The position numbers and the translations under genes are program-made. From NCBI RefSeq assembly GCF_026625725.1, contig NZ_CP113060.1:4376565-4440564 (forward strand): DNA of 64,000 nucleotides. The letters are read 5' to 3'. Numbering within the stretch: the stretch's first letter is position 1; every line of letters begins with the position of its first letter. Source of the DNA: Pseudomonas sp. SL4(2022). Its GTDB lineage: Bacteria > Pseudomonadota > Gammaproteobacteria > Pseudomonadales > Pseudomonadaceae. Below the pieces are notes generated by a model. The model made no database searches. It was not told the origin of the DNA and was given only the letters and a program-made list of their open reading frames with translations. Below are positions 44,613 through 54,058 of the stretch, one piece after another.

Positions 44613-46598
44613 TTATGCACTCTGAATCCAATGACCAGGAATAAGGCCGTCACCTTTACGCTCCCAGGCCTCGACACTCACAGTGCCATCAACCTCGCCC
44701 CAGATGTCAGGCCCGGCATGTTCTAGCACTATGATCTGAACAAAATGATTAGCACGCTTAAGACCCTCCGCGAGAACTTCGAAGATGCGACGGGTCGCGA
44801 TAACATCAGCTAGCCTAGCCTGGCTAACAGCCTCAAAGCCCTCATCTAGTGCGTTGGCCCCACCAGTGCTACTCGGGAAATAAACCTGACTTGGCTGATC
44901 GATCACAATGAAGCTGAATGGGGGAAGATTACGATTCTCTTTCTTGGAAAGGTATTCATGGATCCCCAAGAACGTTGCAATGTGATATCCCATCCAGTTG
45001 GCACCACTCCCAATCTCCCACAAATAATCCTTCTTGCCTTCCGACTCGAAGCGAAGCGTGAGTTCTTTCCTATCCAGATATATCTGAGCACCAGGGGTGC
45101 CATTCAAACCAAACTGATTGGCGTAGTCATCAAACATGGGGGACAGCTGGGCATCTACCTTTCTTTCCTGCTCAGCCATATCAGTCGACGACATCACGAA
45201 ATTGTAGTGCCGGATCAGCTTTTCTAACTCAATCGTGCGCTTCAACAGACTTTCGTCAGCCGCTGAGCCGTCGAGTTGCTTGAGGAGTCGGCTGATTTCT
45301 CCTGCGACGTAGTAGATCTGGCCTATTGCGGTGTGGGTACGCTCATCTTCCAGAACCAGGCGATTCTGCTCGCGCTTTAACCGAGACAACTCGCGCTCCT
45401 CCTTCGCTCGCTGCCGCTTTAGGATAGACAGCTGCTTGTCGACGACCGGATTGTCACGAAGCGCATCGGAGATCCGAGTGACCTTGTTGACCTTCTCTTC
45501 CAGATTCTCAATGACCATGGGTAGCACGTTTGTGAACGAGCCGCAGGCTACGCAATGCCCGCCTTCCGATACGCTCTGCTTGAGCCAGTCGAGCCCGATG
45601 ACATGAGATTTCTCGGTCTCGATCGCCGCGACGAATCGCTTGCTGGTTAGGGCGAGTTGATCGAAACCATCGATTTTAGCGTCTAGGTCATCAACGATTT
45701 GCTGCTGCTTGGCGACCGCCTCAATGATCTCTTTGAGCTTTTGAGAGATATGCAGCCTTTGAGGCTCCAGTAGTGTCTGCTCAAGCCTCCCTTCATGCGT
45801 AGCGGTCAATACACGCTTAAGGAGCTCCGCTTTTTCTTGGCCCGATGAACTGGATGTCGGAAGCAGCCCCAGTTGAATGCAGCGATCGAACAATTGATCG
45901 ACGTCGGAATAATGGGTCGCCTTGGCGGCATCGTGTACCGCCATTTGTTTGCGAAGCCTATCCTGCTCACGCAATGCCTCGTCCCGACGTCGCTCGTTCA
46001 TCACGTAAGTGGCGTCAACCATCCCCAACGCGTAGGGCATTGCCCGGGTCAGACGCTCTTTGTGAGCGAACGAGTCGGTTTTGAAAAACAGGGTATTGGG
46101 GTTAGCAACGATGTGCTGCGGCAGGAAGTTGAACGCGGCCATGTCTCGGTAGGAGCTTCGACGATCAAAACTGGACGGCTCCTCATCGTCCGAGTGTGGC
46201 AGATCACTTACCCGAACCATGCCATCGAAAGCAGCCTTATACTGATTTAGCGAATGGGTTTTGGCGACGGTATCGGGGATGCTGTCATCGTCGGCGAGCT
46301 TCATGGACAGATCGTTGGAACCTTGAGAATTACCTGGAGTACGCCGTGCAACAATATAGATATCATCCAAAAGGCGGATTTTCAGGCCGAACCATTCAAC
46401 CGTATCGCGGATGATCCCGATCGGGATTTGGCACTTAGTTGCACCAAGTACGTAGTCGATGATGTGGACGATTGACGACTTACCAGTGCCGCTCAATCCG
46501 TGGATGATGTTGATCTTCCCTTCATGGAAGGGAATGACTCGTGGCTCCATGCCAGGTTGCCGAGGCCAGAGGATGACAGCGTCAATCGTGAATTTCAT
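44613..46598 (-). CDS. ABC-3C system SMC/Rad50-like ATPase (DUF3732)
   Basis: A 661-aa ABC-type ATPase. Walker A is GLSGTGKSS (residues 34-42). A long coiled-coil region (~200-450) is interrupted by a single CxxC (GGHCVACGS), like the Rad50 zinc hook. The Walker B variant is FIVIDQPSQVYFP near residue 567, characteristic of DUF3732. It is the ATPase of the predicted ABC three-component (ABC-3C) conflict systems described computationally by the Aravind group. The ATG at 46598 overlaps the middle-component gene by 17 bp. Last gene of a leftward three-gene operon; two such CxxC hooks could join dimers through zinc. Confidence 0.85.
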   Translation of the reverse strand: MKFTIDAVILWPRQPGMEPRVIPFHEGKINIIHGLSGTGKSSIVHIIDYVLGATKCQIPIGIIRDTVEWFGLKIRLLDDIYIVARRTPGNSQGSNDLSMKLADDDSIPDTVAKTHSLNQYKAAFDGMVRVSDLPHSDDEEPSSFDRRSSYRDMAAFNFLPQHIVANPNTLFFKTDSFAHKERLTRAMPYALGMVDATYVMNERRRDEALREQDRLRKQMAVHDAAKATHYSDVDQLFDRCIQLGLLPTSSSSGQEKAELLKRVLTATHEGRLEQTLLEPQRLHISQKLKEIIEAVAKQQQIVDDLDAKIDGFDQLALTSKRFVAAIETEKSHVIGLDWLKQSVSEGGHCVACGSFTNVLPMVIENLEEKVNKVTRISDALRDNPVVDKQLSILKRQRAKEERELSRLKREQNRLVLEDERTHTAIGQIYYVAGEISRLLKQLDGSAADESLLKRTIELEKLIRHYNFVMSSTDMAEQERKVDAQLSPMFDDYANQFGLNGTPGAQIYLDRKELTLRFESEGKKDYLWEIGSGANWMGYHIATFLGIHEYLSKKENRNLPPFSFIVIDQPSQVYFPSSTGGANALDEGFEAVSQARLADVIATRRIFEVLAEGLKRANHFVQIIVLEHAGPDIWGEVDGTVSVEAWERKGDGLIPGHWIQSA

Positions 46599-47088
46599 TG
46601 GGAATCCCAAACAAGAGCTTGTACAGATTTTCTGTGGACTCGGTAGCGAACCACTTGGCGAGCCTCTCGGTGGTTTGCATCATCGCAGTAGGAATCGTGT
46701 TTTTGATGCCCCTCGGCCAGCGATCGACAAGTACCTGAAATCTCACACCGGTAGCCGTCGAATCAACTTTCCCAATTAGTCGTGTGGATACCGCGAGATT
46801 GAGCCCCTGCAATGTGGCACCTGCATGAGCGGCAACCCTTTGCTGAAGGTCGATCTTCAAGACGGGCGACTCTCTGAGTACCGCCGCCAAGGCTGATCGG
46901 GCGTTACGTTTGCTTAACTCCTCACGCGAGCTTTCGCTCCAGGCCAGAGGTAGTACCAGCATCAATTTCGATAGATCGGGTGTCTGGCCAGATGCGGCGT
47001 CCTGATATTGACCAATGAAGTGAGTCAACAGAAAGCATGCCAATGACGAGTTGTGGATTAACTGAAGATCCAAGTACGCCTCACTCAC
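46582..47088 (-). CDS. ABC-3C system middle component
   Basis: A 168-aa helical protein (HNSSLACFLLTHFIGQYQD at the start, LPLAWSESSREELSK in the middle) matching the layout of ABC-3C middle components, small winged-helix-like proteins thought to bridge the ATPase and the effector. It overlaps the upstream gene by 4 bp and the ATPase by 17 bp. The assignment relies on its position and size as much as on motifs. Confidence 0.75.
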   Translation of the reverse strand: MSEAYLDLQLIHNSSLACFLLTHFIGQYQDAASGQTPDLSKLMLVLPLAWSESSREELSKRNARSALAAVLRESPVLKIDLQQRVAAHAGATLQGLNLAVSTRLIGKVDSTATGVRFQVLVDRWPRGIKNTIPTAMMQTTERLAKWFATESTENLYKLLFGIPNEIHD

Positions 47089-48293
47089 GTCTCACCTTCC
47101 GTCTCCGAAGCGTCACGGTGCCAATGGATGGGCGACTGTGTTTCAACACCATTGACCATCCGGTGATATGACCCACTGAACAGGTATTGGGCCGATGAGT
47201 TCATCCGCCCAACCTTCATTGTGGGAAAAGTCTCAGGGAAGAGGGTTTTAGCCAGCACGGCTTTATAATCTGGGATATCGAATTGATCTAGAGACTTGCC
47301 CGTGCTCATGCGGTGAGAACTCCCAATCGACCGCCAACGGTCACTCAACACTCTCTCAGCACTATCAAAATCACCCAGCAGTACCCGGCCGGACTCCAAA
47401 AGGCGAATACGCTCCGAGTAGGTTGCGCAGAAGAAGCTGAATTGCTCCATGAGCAAGTCATTGGGCATGCTGAGCTTGTTAAGCTGCCCTATGAACAGCA
47501 TGTCAGCAGGGTCAATCTTCTGCGCCCACTCGGAAAATCCAGTTCTTTCGAAGGGCAAAGGCTCCCAAGGGCCATTGATGAATGCATCCACCAAGGCTTG
47601 GCGTTGGTTGTAGTAAGGCTGTGCGCTAGTCCAGAAGGGCCTGCGATTTACCCAGCTTTGTTGGCATTGATCGAACAAGAAACCAACCAGGCCGCAGTAG
47701 ATTGTGTCGCATGATGCGAGTGCATCCTCAGGTAGGTGTAGTGAGGCGATGATGTGTTGCTTCATCTGCGCATTGAACTGACCGTCCTCTACACGCATGT
47801 GTTTGACCAGAAATGCGAGATCGTCGTCGGAGAATGCAGCGACTTCCTTGGCAATCTCGCCTGTCTTCCCGGTCATGCTGCTGGCGCGATTACGTAAAGC
47901 TACCAGCGCCAAGGCAACTTCCTGTTCTGAGGTAGCTTCAGACAATTGTATGGCGAGGGTGCCAACTTTCAGTATGCGGTTGGTGACGAGCAGGTATTCA
48001 AGCTCATCATGTTCCTGACGGGCCGCTGCTAACCCGCGCATCCAAATACGAAGGGTTTTCCAAAGATTTGGGCTGCTGTCCTGTAGCGGATTTTTACGCG
48101 ACTGGACAGTAAGTTTCGCTTGCTCTGATACCCGTCGAGTTCCTGATGGGGTCTGACTGATCTCCTCCACATCATCGGCGGTTTCGATGCCAAATCGAGT
48201 TTGCGTATTCGGTGCAGTGAAGATCCGGTACAGCGCACGCTCGTACTGATAGCCATACCCTGCGGCACTGGGGCTAGCTTCTGGGTCTTTCAT
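47085..48293 (-). CDS. ABC-3C third component with Cap4/DUF4297-like nuclease domain
   Basis: A 402-aa protein, first in the operon. The N-terminal part has the order AGYGYQYERAL (residues 11-21), GIETADDVEEI (35-45) and EQAKLTVQ (57-64), then LWKTLRIW. This matches the layout of Cap4/DUF4297-type PD-(D/E)XK dsDNA nucleases, with E18 or E37, D41 and Q58-x-K60 as the candidate active site. The C-terminal half (from ~200) would be the ABC-3C C-terminal domain. It is the likely effector, gated by the ATPase. Nuclease activity is inferred from motifs. Confidence 0.72.
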   Translation of the reverse strand: MKDPEASPSAAGYGYQYERALYRIFTAPNTQTRFGIETADDVEEISQTPSGTRRVSEQAKLTVQSRKNPLQDSSPNLWKTLRIWMRGLAAARQEHDELEYLLVTNRILKVGTLAIQLSEATSEQEVALALVALRNRASSMTGKTGEIAKEVAAFSDDDLAFLVKHMRVEDGQFNAQMKQHIIASLHLPEDALASCDTIYCGLVGFLFDQCQQSWVNRRPFWTSAQPYYNQRQALVDAFINGPWEPLPFERTGFSEWAQKIDPADMLFIGQLNKLSMPNDLLMEQFSFFCATYSERIRLLESGRVLLGDFDSAERVLSDRWRSIGSSHRMSTGKSLDQFDIPDYKAVLAKTLFPETFPTMKVGRMNSSAQYLFSGSYHRMVNGVETQSPIHWHRDASETEGET

Positions 48294-48655
48294 CGGTCCA
48301 TCTCGCAGTCCATATCCTTGTTACTACAGGAGCCACGGCCCCATTCCTTTATCCATGTCACAACGTGAAAAGGAATGTACCGCCCGCGATATCACTTGGC
48401 CACCCTAAAAGTGCTTCGCGGGTGGTGCGGGTCATGTGAAAAACGGGAATGGGGAGATTTATTACAGGGCAATTAGTCCGCTTTTGGCTGATTGGTGCTG
48501 GTTTGGAGGGGCAGCTACCGGCCGAATGCTTCAGGTATCGACACCGGCCTGATTTGGCATGGAGCATCCAGAGTTCTAGTTAGAGCGACTCAAGGTTGAC
48601 CGGCTGATACAGGAAAACTAGCCTCACGGCTGCGCTCTCAAGGACACCAGAACTC
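48294..48655. other. Divergent promoter region between ABC-3C operon and DUF3883 gene
   Basis: About 360 bp without a gene. It must hold the promoters for the leftward ABC-3C operon and the rightward DUF3883 gene. I see no clear operator palindrome or RNA gene. Confidence 0.4.
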
Positions 48656-49579
48656 ATGGACCGAATCGCATTCGTTAAAACCGGCTGGGCCACATCGTAC
48701 GAAGGTGAAGAGGTTGTCGGTAGGCATGCTCACATCGGCGAATTCAACGAAGCGCATGAGCGGTTCAATTTCAGGAAGGCACCTGACGGCAGGTTCTACG
48801 GATATATACCTCCCTTGGGGCGCCATGAGAGTGCCCCGAGCCCACGAGACTCTAGTGGCTGGCTCTTGATATTCGTGGCTGCCCGGAACGGGAATGGGCC
48901 CCTGACTGTGGTCGGCTGGTATGAAAATGCGGTGTTCGAGTATGCCTACGTTACCCGACCTGAGTATGAGGTTGGCGACTTCGAGATGGATATCCATGGC
49001 AATCACTACAGCTATTGCTTTAGCGCCGATAGAGCTACGCTGATTCCACTACATCTGCGCCAAACGGTAGTTTCGGGCGACCACTTCAAACGGTCTCCAA
49101 TAATCTACGCACGAGGAAACGGTCGCAATGAGGCTTGGCGCCAAGAGTTTGCGGTGCTCGCAGAATCCATTTTGGAGCTTGCGCCAAGCATCAATAATGA
49201 CAAAGCGCCCACATTCAAATTCCCCGATGCTGAGCACAGAAAGCAGGTAGAGATTGCGGCCGTCAACGAGGCCAAGCGCGTTTTTGAAACTGAGTATCGA
49301 GTAACGGATCGCCAGGATGATAATTGTGGCTACGACCTCCTCCTAATCCACAAAAAAACTGGTGAAGAACTTCACGTTGAAGTTAAGGGAACCAGTACTA
49401 AGGTCATGCATTTCTTCATGACGCGTAATGAACAGAAATATCTTAGCAATCCTAAGTGGCGCTTATATATGGTTACCGAAGCTCTCCTTCGCCCGAAGGG
49501 AACGCTCATGAACCTAGCCGAGACCTATAAGGTCTTTGATCTTGTTCCGTTCGCCTGGGAAGGGGTGGCAAGGAGCTAA
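48656..49579 (+). CDS. DUF3883 PD-(D/E)XK nuclease-like protein
   Basis: A 307-aa protein of two parts. Residues ~1-150 (FVKTGWATSYEGEEVVGRHAHIG, GYIPPLG, VVGWYENAVFEYAYVTRP) resemble a small beta-rich reader-type domain that I cannot name. Residues ~195-295 are DUF3883 with D227 (NCGYDLL), E242 and K244 (ELHVEVKGTS) forming the PD-(D/E)XK site. DUF3883 is common in restriction and defence loci. It is divergent from the ABC-3C operon. AAGGAC precedes the ATG. Confidence 0.78.
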   Translation: MDRIAFVKTGWATSYEGEEVVGRHAHIGEFNEAHERFNFRKAPDGRFYGYIPPLGRHESAPSPRDSSGWLLIFVAARNGNGPLTVVGWYENAVFEYAYVTRPEYEVGDFEMDIHGNHYSYCFSADRATLIPLHLRQTVVSGDHFKRSPIIYARGNGRNEAWRQEFAVLAESILELAPSINNDKAPTFKFPDAEHRKQVEIAAVNEAKRVFETEYRVTDRQDDNCGYDLLLIHKKTGEELHVEVKGTSTKVMHFFMTRNEQKYLSNPKWRLYMVTEALLRPKGTLMNLAETYKVFDLVPFAWEGVARS

Positions 49580-49727
49580 ATATAATACGAACGCCTTCGG
49601 CCAGAAGCAGACGTTTAGAGTAGAAGAATTAATATTTACCTTATCGCACAACCCTTAAATTGAGCCACCGGTGGACTTTGGGATAGGGTGAAGCAACGCC
49701 AAGCCTGAGGCGAAGTAGGAGGTTCAG

Positions 49728-51164
49728 ATGTTCCAATTCAAAGGATATGGCGATGCGAACGATAAAGTCATGGAAGAAAGGATGCGAGCTTTCATTCGCA
49801 TTGGATTCAATCTGACGGATGAATTCAAAGGGCTATCCGAAGAGTTGATGCCTCTTTTACGAGAATACGGGCGAACCAAAGTCCCTTTAGAGAATGATCG
49901 ATCCAATATCCATGCATATATGTCCACTGTTCATGAGGGCTGGAAAAAGGCTCAAAATTTAGTGCTAGATCGATTGATTCATAACTTTCATGACTTAAAA
50001 TTATTGAATGAAGACAAGATAAAATTTCATAAGCTTAAGGATGGCGTGCAAAAGACAGAGTGCATCCGCCTGATTGAATTAATAGCTTTGGAAAATCTGA
50101 TCTTAAGAAAATATATCGATGCCATCGTATGGGCTGTACTTGACTGCGAACACTCATCTATTCGACGACTACCGATGCGTGGTGGCGTAGACAACTTGAG
50201 TTTGGATACATTGACCTATATTAGAGACGCACTTGCTCCGATGAATACAGATCCGCTTGTGATTTCTATTGCCTCGGATCTGACTACATTTATACATTCG
50301 GGGGATGTCGTAAGGCGGAGAGTGGGCGGAGGGGCCGAACTCTTAGAGTTAAAGAAGGGTGTGAAAAACATCAATATCTCTAAAGGCGCAAAATTCGCAG
50401 TGGAAAGTCAGTGCCCTCATTTTGATGAGCAGTTTTTATCGGGCTTCACCGAAAAGGATAAACAGCACTATTTTCGCGCTAAAAAGCAGATCAAGCGAAT
50501 GGCGGACGTGGTTAATACCATTAACACAGGAGAAGGGATCGATGGCTTGACAGGTATGCCACTCCGTATTTCCCAAACTATGGTCGCCCCTGAATATTTC
50601 GCTGATGTGGTAAATTCATGTATCGAGAGTCTCAGTGAAGATAAGCCGTGGAGTATTCGGGATGTTGAGGGCTGTGTTTATATTGGGGCATATCTCGAGC
50701 CAAAAATGGGTTTCGTAGGATTTAATTCCTGGATGCATGCGATGGATTGCAAATTTCCTATTTATAATCTAACAGACTCGCTCTCTGACCCCATGGCTAA
50801 GCCATTGGCTCTCTTAGATGTCTCTACCGAGAATCTGAATAGGATACTTGGTGGTGAGATTGTAGTTGTTATATGCTTTGATTTAAAAAAATTCTTTGAA
50901 TTGGGAGATGAGATTTATCCGGACTTTTTGAAGTTGCTAGATGGCGATGATAAAATTTTTCCTGATAAACATCTTTTGATAGATGGAAAAATTATTGGAT
51001 TCGAAACAAGAGATGGGAACACTTCTCTAGGAAACGGGGTAATAGTTAGGGTGATTTTTGATTTTCAAAGGCCAAGTAGCATTCTGAAGATTAACTATCT
51101 TGCCGCAAAAGGTGGCGAATCGAAAGTTACAGACACCTTCAGTTTCGATGTAAAAATAATTTGA
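49728..51164 (+). CDS. Unrecognised 478-aa protein, A+T-rich gene
   Basis: A soluble protein without signal peptide or membrane segment. I recognise no family. The first ~250 residues are helical and charged (MFQFKGYGDANDKVMEERMRA at the N-terminus). After that come mixed alpha/beta stretches (VYIGAYLEPKMGFVGF, GGEIVVVICFDLKKFFELG, IVRVIFDFQRPSS). The gene has a strong ribosome site (TAGGAGGTTCAGATG), lies 148 bp after the DUF3883 gene on the same strand and uses A+T-rich codons unlike the flanking chromosome. The context suggests a defence or regulatory role; no catalytic motif supports a specific one. Confidence 0.6.
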   Translation: MFQFKGYGDANDKVMEERMRAFIRIGFNLTDEFKGLSEELMPLLREYGRTKVPLENDRSNIHAYMSTVHEGWKKAQNLVLDRLIHNFHDLKLLNEDKIKFHKLKDGVQKTECIRLIELIALENLILRKYIDAIVWAVLDCEHSSIRRLPMRGGVDNLSLDTLTYIRDALAPMNTDPLVISIASDLTTFIHSGDVVRRRVGGGAELLELKKGVKNINISKGAKFAVESQCPHFDEQFLSGFTEKDKQHYFRAKKQIKRMADVVNTINTGEGIDGLTGMPLRISQTMVAPEYFADVVNSCIESLSEDKPWSIRDVEGCVYIGAYLEPKMGFVGFNSWMHAMDCKFPIYNLTDSLSDPMAKPLALLDVSTENLNRILGGEIVVVICFDLKKFFELGDEIYPDFLKLLDGDDKIFPDKHLLIDGKIIGFETRDGNTSLGNGVIVRVIFDFQRPSSILKINYLAAKGGESKVTDTFSFDVKII

Positions 51165-51398
51165 TTCGCTTATAGGCCTCCACTGTTTCCGGGATAGATG
51201 CCACGAAGAAAAATAGGCAGATTAATTTTCCCGACTCTAAAGGTCTGCCTTTGGCCGATCCATGCCGGCCATAACAGAAGTGTGACGGCCAGAAGCCGCT
51301 GTAAGAGCAATTTAGCTTTGAGAACAAGCAGGCCTAATGTTTGACTTAAGCGACGCCACAGATCGGCGTCGGCTTGAATGAAATATTAGGCCTATCTT

Positions 51399-52388
51399 CT
51401 AATTATTTCGAACGACCACGGTTACGACCTTCGGAGTCTGCGCATCGAATGAGTAGTCTGATTCAATTTTGAAGTCATCCATTTCAACCGTGGGATCCAC
51501 CAAGATTGCGAAGAGAATGACGCGAACGTTAGGATGACGCTGATAGAAGTCTGCGAGGCCTGCGAGTGTTTTTGTTGTCTCTCTGACATCACCTGCATCC
51601 TTTATATGCTTAAATTCGATGAGAAGCTGGCTCCCAAACAAATTAAAATCAGCTTTCTTATCTTTTCCGTCATAGGTTATGGCCACTTCCTCACGACCCA
51701 AACCAGGTAGCCAGGGCTTAGTTGTAATCCAAAAAATGTTTTGGAAGTCATACTCACTCGCAAGCTTAATGGTCCAGCCTGAAGTTGCTGAGCCATGTTT
51801 GCTGACCTTTTGGTTTGCTGAGGGAATCGCCCGAATCACCGATATTATAAAATCGCACGCCTCGCATGTTGAGATCCCTATGTAAGGGCGACTGGGAAGT
51901 CCATGTTCACTTGCTGTTGCGAAAAATTTCTGTAGAGCTTGCACTTCACATACTTCATTCGCATCACCTGGCAGAACTGTCATCTTGAACTGGACGCGCC
52001 GGTCAATACTCTGCTTTTTGTACTGAGTAAAAAAGGCGGTGGAGCCACTTCCTCGCCTGTACAATTCAACGGCATCAAGGCGGGATATTAAATCCTCATC
52101 ACTCTTCTCTGTAATAAAGCTCTCATTTGCCACACTTTCAGCTCTTCCATTCTCCATAACGAAAAGATCCAACGCAGTTCTGTGTCTAAAAACAAAGTCC
52201 CTGAGACTAGACTTCTTAATATGATCATTACACTCAAGAAGGATATCGATGTCGGAGCGAGTGCTTCGAGTTTGGTATCTGCGAGAGCCAAAAATATATA
52301 CAGCCTCAATCTGCTTGAATTCTCCGCAGAGTGATTTAACAGCCGCCTCGAGATCAAAAATCTCGTCGATTGTGTCCTGTATCGACAT
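51399..52388 (-). CDS. Nucleotidyltransferase fused to restriction-endonuclease-like domain
   Basis: A 329-aa two-domain protein. Residues ~15-95 are a minimal pol-beta-type nucleotidyltransferase: G34-S35, then D46-x-D48 (SDIDIL) and a third acid D74 (ALDLFV). Residues ~210-320 match a PD-(D/E)XK fold of DpnII/MboI style: D247 (KADFNL), then E258-F-K260, followed by KTLAGLADFYQRHPNV and a hydrophobic strand. Such a fusion suggests a sensor or modifying NTase controlling a nuclease. It is leftward and alone between gene-free stretches. The domain calls are good; the biological role is inferred. Confidence 0.78.
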   Translation of the reverse strand: MSIQDTIDEIFDLEAAVKSLCGEFKQIEAVYIFGSRRYQTRSTRSDIDILLECNDHIKKSSLRDFVFRHRTALDLFVMENGRAESVANESFITEKSDEDLISRLDAVELYRRGSGSTAFFTQYKKQSIDRRVQFKMTVLPGDANEVCEVQALQKFFATASEHGLPSRPYIGISTCEACDFIISVIRAIPSANQKVSKHGSATSGWTIKLASEYDFQNIFWITTKPWLPGLGREEVAITYDGKDKKADFNLFGSQLLIEFKHIKDAGDVRETTKTLAGLADFYQRHPNVRVILFAILVDPTVEMDDFKIESDYSFDAQTPKVVTVVVRNN

Positions 52389-52906
52389 ATGGGGTTCCTT
52401 GGGTTCTAACGCCCGCGCAGTAGACGCGAGCTTGTGATCGTCCTAATTGATGCTTTTCTTAGGCGACAAATGCCGACTTTTCTATTGCCTAATCGCTCAG
52501 CCGGGAAAATGCTAGAAGCGGAGCGCAGGCTCTAATGTCGATCGTATAACGTACCTTGTCGCCAGTCAGCCCTTAAACGCCCTGCAAGTCACGGTGAAAG
52601 CGCGACATGAGGTGGGAAGAAAAAGCGACATGGCCTGCAATAAGATTACGTAGTCGTAACCATCGTGTCCACGACCTGTATTTAACAGGCGACTACTGCC
52701 TGTGACGAGGCATTAGACATCTTCCCGAGAAGCCCTTCTGGCCCCAAAATGCCGATCGTGTATGGCAGCTTTTGGCCGACCTCAGCCTGTTACGATTGGA
52801 AATTATCTAATCGAAGCTGCCGGTTAGCCGTGGCAGAAAAACAACCCAGATGAGAACGCTTAGAATGCGAAAAATAATTCTGCCCACATTCTTTCCCACT
52901 ATGCAA
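52389..52906. other. Gene-free stretch in the defence cargo
   Basis: About 520 bp between the NTase-nuclease gene and the 383-aa gene. No intact gene seen. It carries the NTase promoter and short scattered degenerate motifs (GGCCGAC, AATGCCGA) of unknown meaning. Confidence 0.35.
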
Positions 52907-54058
52907 TTAAAATTTGGTACTTCGAGGAAGGCACCAAGTTTGGGTTATACGTTCCTCCCCAAGAATCTTCGCAAGCTCTTCCATCTCTTCCTGTGAGACA
53001 GGTAGAAACTTTTCATGCAGTCCGATCATTTGTTGCCCAGAATTTGAGGGGTCCGCGAATGTAAGCCCCATCCAGAACAGCGCTAAATTTTTGTCGCGCG
53101 TCACAAGAGAAACTTTACGTTCTGGTGATTGTGTTTGGAGTAGGTTTGAAAGCATAACCAAAAATAAGTCATACATCGAGTTGTAGGCATCTTCTACGGT
53201 GTAATTAATTTTTGGCTTAATTAGCTTCTGGGCAGGGTTAAAGCTTTGGTCTGCCGCTGAAGCGCTTAAACATGCAATAAATGCCACATGGTTTTTAGAG
53301 ATATTTTCAGCTTCTGCTGTTTCGGCCATCTTCCTCCATCTCTCTACTCTCATACGGCGCGATGGTGAGTTAACCAGTAATGGAGCTACTTTAGTAAGGA
53401 GTCTAACCCCTTCATTAAAGTAGCCTCTGAGCTGATCCATAAGATCCGTCAGATACTGAAGATCCGAGTCTGATTTTGGCCAGGTTTTTATATGAGGCAA
53501 TGCATTAGATATAGTCTTCAGGGCGGCACGATGCTGTTCCTTCATCGTGGCTACGGAGGGCAATTTTCGTTGATTGCTTTCTAGTGCGTACGATATGGTA
53601 TGGATGGTGCACGAGCAATTTTTGTCATTCATGTAATCTATAAAATCGTCACGATCTCTATTAGGTGGTGATATTGCCCCCTTCGAAAATCTAGCTTTAA
53701 TCTCAGAAACTATGTTCCTGTCTGCAATAATGTTGCTATTGGAAAAGGTATAAATAAGCGGGAGCCATCCACCTTTTACCAAAGCGAAACATGAGTTTTT
53801 AAGATCTGGATCAACGGTGAAATCGGCTTTAAATCCATTTCCAACCGGTGGGTACTCAATCGCCCATTCAGGCTTTTTGGCAACCGTACCGAATATTTTA
53901 ATTTTTAATTCATTTGAATCTGAAAAAGCAAACCAGTCGCCTAGTTTCAGTGGTTGTGCCTGAATATCTTTGAAAATTACGTTTCCGGTCGATCCGGATT
54001 GTTCGCAGTGAATAGGGATTTTCAAGAAAAGCTGGGTATCAATCGTGGATTTTTGCAT
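52907..54058 (-). CDS. Unrecognised 383-aa protein with PIN-like features
   Basis: A soluble, A+T-rich gene product. The segment IIADRNIVSEIKARF (near residue 110) and later YDLFLVMLSNLLQTQ and SLVTRDKNLALFWMGL place acidic residues in the order expected for a PIN-type nuclease fold (D-N start, mid acid, TRDKN end). This is a visual resemblance, not a confirmed domain. N-terminal ~100 residues (IKIFGTVAKKPEWAIEYPPVG) look like a separate beta-rich domain. It is leftward; an inverted repeat with GAGAAC / GTTCTC arms lies just upstream at 54088-54118. Confidence 0.55.
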   Translation of the reverse strand: MQKSTIDTQLFLKIPIHCEQSGSTGNVIFKDIQAQPLKLGDWFAFSDSNELKIKIFGTVAKKPEWAIEYPPVGNGFKADFTVDPDLKNSCFALVKGGWLPLIYTFSNSNIIADRNIVSEIKARFSKGAISPPNRDRDDFIDYMNDKNCSCTIHTISYALESNQRKLPSVATMKEQHRAALKTISNALPHIKTWPKSDSDLQYLTDLMDQLRGYFNEGVRLLTKVAPLLVNSPSRRMRVERWRKMAETAEAENISKNHVAFIACLSASAADQSFNPAQKLIKPKINYTVEDAYNSMYDLFLVMLSNLLQTQSPERKVSLVTRDKNLALFWMGLTFADPSNSGQQMIGLHEKFLPVSQEEMEELAKILGEERITQTWCLPRSTKF

